Source: Shimia litoralis (lineage in GTDB: Bacteria > Pseudomonadota > Alphaproteobacteria > Rhodobacterales > Rhodobacteraceae). From it: DNA of 34,019 nucleotides. Made by a program: the position numbers and the translations under genes. The stretch covers positions 1-34,019 of the forward strand of contig NZ_SULI01000028.1 of NCBI RefSeq assembly GCF_005518135.1, written 5' to 3'. Every line of letters begins with the position of its first letter. Positions within the stretch are counted from its first letter, which is position 1. The notes under the pieces are model-generated. The model was given only the letters and a program-made list of their open reading frames with translations. It was not told where the DNA came from and ran no database searches. This document shows positions 17,985 through 25,738 of the stretch, in pieces.

Positions 17985-18224
17985 TTAACCCAACTCTTCC
18001 GTGAATGAGACAGCCGACTCTTCGTCGCGCAATCTATGAATGTGAGCAATGAAGTACCGCATATGGGCATTGTCCACGGTGCGCTGTGCTTCTGCTTTCC
18101 ATGCGTTATGGGCTGAGGCGTAGTCGGGGAACATGCCGACCACATGGATGTCGTCAACATTCTTGAAAACGTTCTTGCTGGGGTCGACCAGTTCTCCGCC
18201 AAAGACAAGGTGCAAGCGTTGCAT
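17985..18224 (-). CDS. DUF4170 small protein
   Basis: A 79-residue soluble protein with the DUF4170 pattern: a short N-terminal strand followed by F-G-G-E-L, then V-G-M-F-P-D-Y-A-S-A-H-N-A-W-K-A-E-A-Q, then M-R-Y-F-I-A-H-I-H-R-L. The family is found in Alphaproteobacteria, commonly directly before waaA, so a part in lipid A/Kdo assembly or its control is plausible but not shown. It is the first gene of the minus-strand lipid A group and lies divergent from the glutamine amidotransferase gene, 139 bases apart. AGAGGA sits about 12 bases before the ATG. Confidence 0.82.
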   Translation of the reverse strand: MQRLHLVFGGELVDPSKNVFKNVDDIHVVGMFPDYASAHNAWKAEAQRTVDNAHMRYFIAHIHRLRDEESAVSFTEELG

Positions 18225-18363
18225 GATGGGTCATCCTCTTATGTGATTGTGCGCAAACTAGGCCTTTGCTTCTCTGTCCACAAGGGTGCGTTCCCTTGGC
18301 GGCTTGACGCACGCGCGGTGTTGAGGCACTTCGCATATAGCCTTAAAAAATGCCGGAAGTTCG

Positions 18364-19107
18364 ATGAAACCATTTTTGATTTTGCAGTTGCGCCCAGAAA
18401 CAGAAGCTTCGGATGATGAATTTCAGGCGATCTTGCAGAAAAGCGGCCTTGCATCGGATGATGTCGTGCGCATTCGTTTGGACCATCAGGATCTACCAGA
18501 GGATTTTGACCTGCAGTCGTATTCCGGTGTGATTGTCGGTGGAGGACCGGGGTGTGTCAGCGATCCTCTGGACAAAAAGACGCCGGTCGAAAAGAAGATC
18601 GAGGACGCCATACTTGGCTTAATGCCGCAGATCACAGAGCAGGATTTCCCTTTTCTTGGGTGCTGCTATGGCATCGGCATTCTGGGGCACCATTTAGGCC
18701 GAGTGGTTTCCAAAGAAAACTACTCTGAGGATGTGAGTGCTGCAGATTGTAGTCTGACGGATGCTGGTCGCGCTGATCCAGTTTTGTCCGGGCTGCCCGA
18801 TCGTTTCGAAGCATTTGTTGGGCATAAAGAAGCTGTTCAGCGTCTGCCTGATGGGTGCATCCATCTGGTTTCTTCGCCGACGTGCCCGTTTCAAATGATC
18901 AGATATGGCCAGAATGTCTATGCCACACAATTTCATCCAGAAGCGGACAGCGATGGGTTTGAGGTTCGCATCGGGATTTACAAACATCGGGGATACTTTC
19001 GCCCAGAAGATGCACAGTCTCTGATTGAGATGTGTCAGGCAGCAGACGTGCATGCTCCTGAAAGAATCCTGCGCAATTTCGTGACACACTATGCATCTCG
19101 ATCCTGA
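18364..19107 (+). CDS. Class I glutamine amidotransferase (GuaA-N/COG0518 type)
   Basis: A 247-residue stand-alone GATase1-fold protein. The nucleophile elbow is G-C-C101-Y-G (residues 99-103), with His191 and Glu193 in Q-F-H-P-E completing the Cys-His-Glu triad, so it should hydrolyse glutamine or a gamma-glutamyl bond. It resembles the GMP-synthase-like group but carries no synthetase domain, and the acceptor is unknown. GGAAG lies 6 bases before the ATG. It is on the plus strand between minus-strand genes of the lipid A region and converges with the inositol-monophosphatase-type gene. It looks like an independent insertion. Confidence 0.87.
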   Translation: MKPFLILQLRPETEASDDEFQAILQKSGLASDDVVRIRLDHQDLPEDFDLQSYSGVIVGGGPGCVSDPLDKKTPVEKKIEDAILGLMPQITEQDFPFLGCCYGIGILGHHLGRVVSKENYSEDVSAADCSLTDAGRADPVLSGLPDRFEAFVGHKEAVQRLPDGCIHLVSSPTCPFQMIRYGQNVYATQFHPEADSDGFEVRIGIYKHRGYFRPEDAQSLIEMCQAADVHAPERILRNFVTHYASRS

Positions 19108-19128
19108 GCAGGCGCTCAGCGCGCGTAA

Positions 19129-19911
19129 CTAAGTCACGGGCTTGAGCGCCTCTAGGATATCAGTCTGTACCGCGGGAGTTCCGGCCACAATGCCATCCAG
19201 ACGCGGATCGGGGTTGTTGAACTGCAATGGGTTTCCGAACCTGTCGGAACTGGTGGCGCCTGCTTCTCGCAAAATCAGATCACCAGCCGCGATGTCCCAT
19301 TCCCAGGTCGGTCGCAGTGTCAGCATTGCATCGTAGGACCCATCGGCCACCAAGGCCATCCGGTACGCGAGCGAGGGGCGGTATCCTCTGGCAAATACGG
19401 GTACGGCATCGCGCCAATGCCGCGACTCCGTCATGGGTTTTGCAGCCAACACCTGCGCGCCTTCAAGCCGTGTTTGGGACGAGCATGTAATGACCTGCCC
19501 ATTCAGAAAAGCCCCTTGGCCCTCAGAGGCGTAATACAGCTTGTTGCGCAGCGGCAGATACACCACGGCTGCGACGACGCTGCCTTTATGCGCAATGGCC
19601 AAAGAATGCGCCCAAGTTTGTGAGCCCTCAATAAAGCTTCGGGTGCCGTCTATCGGGTCGACTATGAAAACATAATCACAGTTTTGACGCTCTGAGTTAT
19701 CCAGAGATTCCTCGCTTAGCCAGCCATAGTCAGGGCGCGCGCTGCGTAACCTCTGTTCGAGTGCGTCGTTCACGGCCAGATCAGCCTCGGTCACGGGGCC
19801 AGCTCCGTCGGGTTTGTCCCAGACCTGTGCTGTCGGGCCCGAATACATGCAGGCGATCTTGCCAGCTTCTTGAGCCGCATTGACCAAAAGAGACAGATCA
19901 TGCGCCGGCAA
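19129..19911 (-). CDS. Inositol monophosphatase family protein (CysQ/IMPase type)
   Basis: A Mg2+-dependent, Li+-sensitive type phosphatase of 260 residues. The metal-binding motifs are all present: W-L-S-E-E-S with Glu67/Glu68, D85-P-I-D88-G-T and the C-terminal W-E-W-D-I-A-A-G. It may hydrolyse 3'-phosphoadenosine 5'-phosphate (CysQ activity) or an inositol-phosphate-like substrate; the sequence does not settle which. The start is a TTG at 19911 inside the end of the pmbA gene, supported by GAAGGA 7 bases upstream. The next ATG in frame would remove 21 conserved residues. It overlaps pmbA by 14 bases and is surely co-transcribed with it. Confidence 0.9.
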   Translation of the reverse strand: MPAHDLSLLVNAAQEAGKIACMYSGPTAQVWDKPDGAGPVTEADLAVNDALEQRLRSARPDYGWLSEESLDNSERQNCDYVFIVDPIDGTRSFIEGSQTWAHSLAIAHKGSVVAAVVYLPLRNKLYYASEGQGAFLNGQVITCSSQTRLEGAQVLAAKPMTESRHWRDAVPVFARGYRPSLAYRMALVADGSYDAMLTLRPTWEWDIAAGDLILREAGATSSDRFGNPLQFNNPDPRLDGIVAGTPAVQTDILEALKPVT

Positions 19912-21244
19912 GGGTCAGTCCTTCGATCAGGATAGATGGCACGACACGCGACAGATGGGTGCGCGCATCGTTCGCAGGTATCATACCGCGCATCATGTCG
20001 CGCAGATTTCCCGCGATCGTACATTCATTGACGGCGTGCGTAATCTCGCCGTTTTCAACCCACATCCCTGCGGCACCACGGGAATAATCCCCCGTGGTCG
20101 GGTTGATCGTGGACCCGATCAGCGACGTTACCAACAACCCTGTACCCATATCCTGAATCAATTCTTCGCGAGATTTCTGGCCTTGGCTGAGCGAAATGTT
20201 CCACGAAGACGGCGAGGGCGGCGAAGACACACCGCGCGCGGCGTTTCCGGTTGGGGCCATCCCCAATTTACGGGCATTCACAAGGTCCAATGTCCATCCG
20301 GTCAGGACCCCGTTTTCGATGATTGATCGGCGTTTGGTCGGAAGACCCTCGGCATCAAACGGACGTGAGCCGCTGACGCGGGCGCGGTGCGGGTCTTCGA
20401 TGACGGACAGATGTTCGGGTAAAATCGTGTCGCCCAAACAGTCACGCAACCACGACGCACCTCTGGTGATGCTGGCCCCATTTGTGGCTGCTAAAAGATG
20501 TCCAATAAGAGACGACGAGATGCGTTCGTCAAACAGAACCGGATAGGATCCTGTCGGAGGTTGGATGGCGCCAAGCCGTGACACTGCACGTGTGCCGGCT
20601 GTTTTTCCGATGTCCTCGGGGCGTCGCAGGTCGTTTTGAAACGTGCGTCCGTCCCCATCGTAATCACGCTCCATGTTGTCGCCAGTGCCTGCAATTGCAA
20701 CACAGGATGTGGCGCGGCTGGTGCGGCCATAGCCGCCAGAAAATCCGTTGGATGCTGCCAGATGCACTTGCGAGGCGCTGTATCCTGCAGTTGCCGATTG
20801 GACTTGGCTGACACCTTTTACGGCCAGCCCTGCGGCCTCAGCTTCGGCCGCGTCGTTTTGCAGTTGTGCCGGGGTTGGCTCTGGCGATGGGTCCGCCATT
20901 TCATAACCTGAAATATCCCATGTCCGGATCAATTGTTCCGGATCCGCCAGGCCGATATAGGGATCCTCTGGGGCCTCAAGGGCCATGGCGACTGCGCGTT
21001 CGGCCATGGTGGCCAATGTTGCAGCACTTGCGTCGGACACCGAGACATTGGCTTGGCGTTTGCCAATCATAACGCGCAGGCCCAGATCAATGCCCTCGGA
21101 TCGTTCTGCTTGTTCCAATCGGCCGCCGCGCACATCAATAGACAAGGATGTACCTTGAACGGCCATGGCATCAGCGGTCTCTGCGCCTGCCTTTTTTGCG
21201 GCGTCCAACATGGCTTGTGTCAGCTTTTCAAGATCTGCGCTCAT
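19898..21244 (-). CDS. pmbA: TldD/PmbA family protein (TldE-like)
   Basis: A 448-residue member of the U62 family. It has the PmbA/TldE features: an N-terminal domain with V-R-G-G-R-L-E-Q-A-E-R-S-E-G, G-L-R-V-M-I-G-K-R-Q-A, and a C-terminal half with P-T-G-N-A-A-R-G and G-D-Y-S-R-G-A-A-G-M-W-V-E-N-G. There is no H-E-x-x-x-H zinc site, as expected for the TldE partner; the catalytic TldD must be encoded elsewhere. TldD-TldE is a metalloprotease that acts on unfolded peptides and in maturation of some peptides. It overlaps the following phosphatase gene. A terminator for the upstream DUF2125 gene separates it from that gene. Confidence 0.93.
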   Translation of the reverse strand: MSADLEKLTQAMLDAAKKAGAETADAMAVQGTSLSIDVRGGRLEQAERSEGIDLGLRVMIGKRQANVSVSDASAATLATMAERAVAMALEAPEDPYIGLADPEQLIRTWDISGYEMADPSPEPTPAQLQNDAAEAEAAGLAVKGVSQVQSATAGYSASQVHLAASNGFSGGYGRTSRATSCVAIAGTGDNMERDYDGDGRTFQNDLRRPEDIGKTAGTRAVSRLGAIQPPTGSYPVLFDERISSSLIGHLLAATNGASITRGASWLRDCLGDTILPEHLSVIEDPHRARVSGSRPFDAEGLPTKRRSIIENGVLTGWTLDLVNARKLGMAPTGNAARGVSSPPSPSSWNISLSQGQKSREELIQDMGTGLLVTSLIGSTINPTTGDYSRGAAGMWVENGEITHAVNECTIAGNLRDMMRGMIPANDARTHLSRVVPSILIEGLTLAGA

Positions 21245-21310
21245 ACTGCCCTCGATTTGGTTTCTCCTGAGGTAAACTGCGGCTTCGTTTCACGCAAGGG
21301 CAGGAATATG

Positions 21311-21342
21311 AAAAGGGCCGCCGCACGCCAGTGCAACGGCCC
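21311..21342 (-). terminator. Rho-independent terminator after the DUF2125 gene (minus strand)
   Basis: On the minus strand a 12-bp stem forms (arms 21342-21331 and 21326-21315) with a 4-base loop and is followed by TTTT. Two of the pairs are G-U wobbles in the minus-strand RNA but would be C-A mismatches in plus-strand RNA, so the structure favours minus-strand transcription. It starts 21 bases after the stop at 21363. Confidence 0.82.
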
Positions 21343-21362
21343 CAAATCAATTGTGAAGCGGG

Positions 21363-22853
21363 TTACTGGATACGCTGCCCGTTGGCCAATACGTGGCCGT
21401 CAGCATTGATTTCCAAACGCGAATTCAGATCATCCGGGCCATCGCCTGGCACAGCAAACATGCTCATCATCATGCGGCCAGTCATGGCTTGCTCTTCTGG
21501 CAAGAGACCCATTTCGACCAAGGTATCAATGACTTTGTTGGCACCTTTCAGGTTCAGATCAATGGCACCTTCAGGGCGCGGCATGCCATCAAATGTTGCC
21601 ATGTCGGTATTGTCAAAGGTGAAACCGCCCATGCCGCTGAGTTTGGCGCCGATAAGTTCGACCAGCAAACTGTTCAACGTCAGGCTGTTCAATTCACCCG
21701 GTGCTTCCATTTCTTCCATGGCTTGCTCGTCCACGAGATCGGCAAACAATGTGACCTTGCCTGCGAGGTCAAATGAAACGGTTGCAGGTTCGTGAGACAG
21801 CATCCCGCCCGGATCAGCCATACCCCAAAGCATTTCAGGGATAGAAAGAGCACCGAGCGTCATGCTCAGACGGAAATCTTGCTGTCCGTCTTGTTTGAGC
21901 ATTGGCATCGCAAAGCCATAGCTCAACTCTTCCATGGTAAAGTTCAGGGGGAGAGGGATTTCTGCGCCAGTGGCGTTCAACGTGATGGCTTGGTTTGTAC
22001 CGTCATAGCTCATTTGATCACCGCTCATGGTCATCTGAACAGTCCCTGATCCCGACGAGATATCAGCATTGAATGGGCCATCGTCGCCAGTGACGTTCAT
22101 CGTCATCTGTGACCCGCTATGGCGAATATCTGCATCCACCGCGAACCCAGAGTTAAACAAGGCCACTGGATCATCCGAATTCTCGATCAACGGGATAGCG
22201 CTGCTTGCGACCATTTCAACGCCCTGCAGTGACCCCGTCATGTCGACGTCCCCGCCGTCTGGGTCTTTTGCAAACAGCGTAAAGTTCAAACCTTCGGCAC
22301 TTAGCTTCTGAGCAACTTTTGTGAGATCATCCATTGCCATGGTCGACCGGCCCTGCATGTTGGTCAGTTTCAAGGCCATTTTCACGTCGTCAGATGGGGC
22401 ACCATCGGTCATCAATTGGACCAGCTCGGCCCCAATTTCTGCGGCGCTATAGGTATAGGTCATCTCCGACGGATCACCAGAGACCACCAAGGTCATACCT
22501 GTATAGTCGATCTCGATTACGGCTTCATTGCCGTCTTTGGGCAGAACTGTGATGGGCATCTTTTGCTCAAAGATCACCAAAACTGTCCCGTCGCCCTGAT
22601 CACGGAATTGAACCTGCCCCATGTCCATGGTCACAGACCCATCGCCTTCGGGGATCGCCATGGAAAGAATCAGATCACTTACGGTGAGAGTGTTGCCAGA
22701 TGTGTTCTCAGAGGCACTAATATCAAGTCCTGTGCTGCCCATATACGTCCGCCAGCTGTCCCAAACCTCGCGATTGGTGACATCGGCCAGTGCTGATGTG
22801 GTAAAAAGTGCGGCCAATGTTGTGGCCCCGGCAAATGCTTTCCAGGTTTTCAT
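21363..22853 (-). CDS. DUF2125 exported protein
   Basis: A 496-residue secreted protein: signal peptide at residues 1-23 (M-K-T-W-K then a hydrophobic core, cleavage after A-L-A), then a long acidic, beta-rich and Met/Asp-rich body with many alternating strands. This matches the DUF2125 family of Alphaproteobacteria. The shape suggests an elongated periplasmic beta protein of the kind seen in lipid or AsmA-like envelope proteins, but no function is established. AAGGAAGG sits about 7 bases before the ATG. It is a single-gene unit with a terminator downstream, divergent from the SDR gene (131 bases apart). Confidence 0.85.
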   Translation of the reverse strand: MKTWKAFAGATTLAALFTTSALADVTNREVWDSWRTYMGSTGLDISASENTSGNTLTVSDLILSMAIPEGDGSVTMDMGQVQFRDQGDGTVLVIFEQKMPITVLPKDGNEAVIEIDYTGMTLVVSGDPSEMTYTYSAAEIGAELVQLMTDGAPSDDVKMALKLTNMQGRSTMAMDDLTKVAQKLSAEGLNFTLFAKDPDGGDVDMTGSLQGVEMVASSAIPLIENSDDPVALFNSGFAVDADIRHSGSQMTMNVTGDDGPFNADISSGSGTVQMTMSGDQMSYDGTNQAITLNATGAEIPLPLNFTMEELSYGFAMPMLKQDGQQDFRLSMTLGALSIPEMLWGMADPGGMLSHEPATVSFDLAGKVTLFADLVDEQAMEEMEAPGELNSLTLNSLLVELIGAKLSGMGGFTFDNTDMATFDGMPRPEGAIDLNLKGANKVIDTLVEMGLLPEEQAMTGRMMMSMFAVPGDGPDDLNSRLEINADGHVLANGQRIQ

Positions 22854-22984
22854 AAGAACCCTTCCTTTCTAAAAATTGGGAACAGCTTCGGACTCTGAGG
22901 CCCGAGGGTCAAGGGGCAAGCGCTGGACCTGCTTAGAAAGGCGGTCTAGGTCTGGGGGCAATATGTTCGCTTTAGGAGTGTTTG

Positions 22985-23737
22985 ATGTCTGAAATGCAAG
23001 GAAAGACGGTTTTCATTACGGGTGCGAGCCGCGGCATCGGCGAAAGCGCTGCACGGATATTTGTGCAGGCGGGTGCAAATGTCGCACTGGTGGCGCGCAG
23101 TCGCGACCGGATTGAGGCCATAGCAGACGAGCTTGGCCCGCAAGCCGTTGCTCTGACATGCGATGTTGCTGATTTCTCTCAGGTCGAAGCCGCCGTTAAG
23201 GCAACTGTCGAAACTTTCGGCGGGTTGGATGTGCTGATTAACAATGCGGGCATGATCGAGCCAATTTCGCATCTTGCCGACTCTGATCCGGCGGGGTGGG
23301 GGCAGGTGATCGATATCAATCTCAAGGGCGTGTATCATGGTATGCGTGCTGCCCTGCCGGTGATGCAGTCCGCAGGTGGTGGCTCTATCCTGACAATAAG
23401 TTCCGGTGCTGCACATGGCCCAGTCGAAGCATGGAGCCATTATTGCGCGTCAAAGGCGGCGGTGAATATGCTGACGCGGTGTGTCGACAAAGAAGAACGC
23501 ACCAACGGAGTTCGCGCGATCGGGTTGTCACCAGGGACAGTGGCCACCGAAATGCAGCACGAAATCAAAGCGTCTGGCGTCAATCCGGTCAGCAAACTTG
23601 ATTGGTCAGATCATATTCCGCCTGAATGGCCAGCACGTTGCTTGCTCTGGATGTGCAGCGCCGAGGCAGATATATGGCTGGGCGATGAAATCTCTCTGAG
23701 AGATGAAGACATTCGTAGAAAAGTGGGCCTGATATGA
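22985..23737 (+). CDS. SDR family NAD(P)-dependent oxidoreductase
   Basis: Short-chain dehydrogenase of 250 residues. The cofactor motif T-G-A-S-R-G-I-G is at 12-19, N-N-A-G at 86-89, the catalytic Ser at 139-140 and Tyr153-x3-Lys157 in Y-C-A-S-K. The substrate cannot be told from sequence. The C-terminal part is unusual for a classical SDR in lacking a plain G-G-x-x-x-x-D-G-G end; it ends W-L-G-D-E-I-S-L-R-D. AGGAG is 7 bases upstream of ATG 22985. It overlaps the crotonase-like gene by ATGA, so the two products probably act in the same acyl-CoA or related pathway. Confidence 0.92.
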   Translation: MSEMQGKTVFITGASRGIGESAARIFVQAGANVALVARSRDRIEAIADELGPQAVALTCDVADFSQVEAAVKATVETFGGLDVLINNAGMIEPISHLADSDPAGWGQVIDINLKGVYHGMRAALPVMQSAGGGSILTISSGAAHGPVEAWSHYCASKAAVNMLTRCVDKEERTNGVRAIGLSPGTVATEMQHEIKASGVNPVSKLDWSDHIPPEWPARCLLWMCSAEADIWLGDEISLRDEDIRRKVGLI

Positions 23738-24345
23738 TCGAGTTACAAAAAGAAGACACCGGATTGTGGATCGTCACGATCAACCGACCGGAAAAGGCAA
23801 ACTCTCTGACCCATGCGATGCTGAGCGAGCTGGCGGATATTGCCGAAGCGGCCCAAGACGCCCGCGGGCTTGTGTTCACGGGTGTTGGCAAGGTTTTTTC
23901 GGCAGGCGCAGATCTGGATGAAGCGCGCGCGGGTTTGGCCACGTCGGACGTCTGGGAACGGCTGTCGGGAAATATTGCCGCATTACCAGGGCTGACAATT
24001 GCGGCCTTGAACGGGACCTTGGCTGGTGGGGCCATGGGCATGGCGTTGGCTTGTGATCTGCGATTATCAGTCGCTAACGCCAAGTTTTTCTATCCGGTTA
24101 TGAAACTTGGGTTTCTTCCACAACCGTCGGATCCCAAGCGGATGGCCGCGCTGATTGGGCCGAGCCGCGCAAAGTTGATCTTGATGGGTGGGCAGAAAGT
24201 TCCGGCTCAAGAAGCGCTTGGCTTTGGCCTTGTGGATCGGATTGTTGCCGCAGAAGATTTGTTGCCCGTGGCGCGAGACATTGCAGCGGATACACTTGCG
24301 GCATCTCCGGAAATTGCGCGTGGCATAAAAGACATGTGCGCATGA
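23734..24345 (+). CDS. Crotonase-fold protein lacking both catalytic glutamates
   Basis: A 203-residue member of the enoyl-CoA hydratase/isomerase superfamily, shorter than the usual 255-265. The CoA-binding and oxyanion-hole parts are present: R-P-E-K-A-N-S-L near 18-25, F-S-A-G-A-D-L-D at 55-62 and N-G-T-L-A-G-G-A at 93-100. In a by-eye alignment with rat crotonase, Glu144 corresponds to Gly102 and Glu164 to Val122, so hydratase chemistry is unlikely. The C-terminal helices of the family are largely missing. It overlaps the SDR gene by ATGA. It may be an isomerase, a thioesterase-like enzyme or a binding protein. Confidence 0.85.
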   Translation: MIELQKEDTGLWIVTINRPEKANSLTHAMLSELADIAEAAQDARGLVFTGVGKVFSAGADLDEARAGLATSDVWERLSGNIAALPGLTIAALNGTLAGGAMGMALACDLRLSVANAKFFYPVMKLGFLPQPSDPKRMAALIGPSRAKLILMGGQKVPAQEALGFGLVDRIVAAEDLLPVARDIAADTLAASPEIARGIKDMCA

Positions 24346-24418
24346 TCGGGATGCGATTGCGTTCAGCAGTTTTGGCAATGTAAGGCCAAGTGTGCGGTAT
24401 TGTGAGGGACAAGGGTAA

Positions 24419-25738
24419 ATGGATCAGACTGAAATTTTGCTAACAGCGGAAACGTATGCGCTGCAGGGTTGGGATTTTGCCAAGGGCTGGCTTCTAAGCC
24501 CAGCCGCGTGGACGCAATTTGGCCTTTTGGTCGTGGCGTATGTGGTTGCGGTTTACATCACGCGCAAGCTCCTCCCTTTGTTGAGCAAATACCTCGCACC
24601 ACCTGCGGACCAAGACAACGTTCTGGCCAAGATACGGCGCTTTATCCTAATGTTCACACCGTTGCTTTTACCGCTGATGGCCTATGCGTTTACGGGGTTG
24701 GGCGAAGGCGTCACACGGTCGATTTTTGGATCAGGAGAAGTGATCGCCTTTGGCAAGCGGGTCTTTATGTTCTTGGCTGCACGCATCTTGGTGCGCGAAG
24801 TTTTGCAAGACCCTATGCTCAAGGTGCTTGGGCGGTATCTCTTGTTGCCGATTGCGGCGCTTTATGCGGTCGGGTTGCTTGACGAGGTCATGGCCCAACT
24901 TGATCAAACGGTTCTTCCGCTTGGGAACCTGTCTTTTTCATTGTTGTTCCTACTGCGATTTATCGTCGTGGGCGGGGCGATCTTCTGGCTGGGCAGATGG
25001 TCGAACGAACAATCCTCGAGCTTTATCAAGAACCAGCAAGAGATGCGCCCGGCGATGCGCGAACTGGCGGCCAAGGCGACAGAAATCGCAATTTTTGGCC
25101 TCGCGTTTCTGTTGGTGATGAACATTATGGGCATTTCGCTGACGTCCTTGGCGGTGTTGACTGGTGTGATCGGCGTTGGGCTTGGGTTTGGGCTTCAAAA
25201 AATTGCATCAAACTTTATTTCGGGCGTCATCCTGTTGCTCGAAGGTCAAGCGACAGTGGGTGATTATGTCGAGCTGGATGGCGGCGAAGCAGGCACCATC
25301 GTCAAAATGACTGCGCGGGCAACCATTCTCGAGACATATGACGGCCGCTGGATTGTAGTGCCGAACGAGGATTTCATCACAACCCGTGTGGTAAATTATT
25401 CTGACAGCGGATCGGCCAACAGATACGAGGCTCCGTTCTCGGTCAGTTATGACACAGACATCAATACGGTTCCTGCGATCGTTGAAGCCGCCGTTGCGAA
25501 GAACCCCGATGTTCTGAGTGACCCGTTCCCGCCAGATTGCGAGTTGCGTGGATTCGGAGAAAGTGGCATTGATTTTTCCGTCGAGTTTTGGGTGAATGGC
25601 ATCGACGATGGGCGGCATAAATACACATCAGATGTCTTGTTCCGGATCTGGAATGCGCTCAAAGACAATGACATTGAAATTCCATATCCGCGTCGTGTGA
25701 TCGAGATGAAGGGCCCGTTTCCTTCCAAGCCGGAATGA
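24419..25738 (+). CDS. Mechanosensitive ion channel, MscS family
   Basis: A 439-residue inner-membrane protein with about six hydrophobic segments before the conserved pore helix. The MscS core is clear: G-V-I-G-V-G-L-G-F-G-L-Q-K-I-A-S-N-F-I-S-G forms TM3, then L-E-G-Q-A-T-V-G-D-Y-V-E-L and the beta domain with V-P-N-E-D-F-I-T-T-R-V-V-N-Y. The extra N-terminal helices make it larger than E. coli MscS and similar to the YbdG/MscM-like types. It opens under membrane tension to release solutes on osmotic downshock. AAGGG lies just before the ATG. It overlaps the next gene by ATGA. Confidence 0.92.
   Translation: MDQTEILLTAETYALQGWDFAKGWLLSPAAWTQFGLLVVAYVVAVYITRKLLPLLSKYLAPPADQDNVLAKIRRFILMFTPLLLPLMAYAFTGLGEGVTRSIFGSGEVIAFGKRVFMFLAARILVREVLQDPMLKVLGRYLLLPIAALYAVGLLDEVMAQLDQTVLPLGNLSFSLLFLLRFIVVGGAIFWLGRWSNEQSSSFIKNQQEMRPAMRELAAKATEIAIFGLAFLLVMNIMGISLTSLAVLTGVIGVGLGFGLQKIASNFISGVILLLEGQATVGDYVELDGGEAGTIVKMTARATILETYDGRWIVVPNEDFITTRVVNYSDSGSANRYEAPFSVSYDTDINTVPAIVEAAVAKNPDVLSDPFPPDCELRGFGESGIDFSVEFWVNGIDDGRHKYTSDVLFRIWNALKDNDIEIPYPRRVIEMKGPFPSKPE

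Noticed and set aside
18281-18298. CAAGGG/CCCTTG inverted repeat upstream of the amidotransferase gene
   Set aside because: Six-base arms are expected by chance in a window of this size, and there is no supporting context.
19104-19119. 6-bp hairpin at the end of the amidotransferase gene
   Set aside because: It is short, without a T-run, and overlaps the stop codon.
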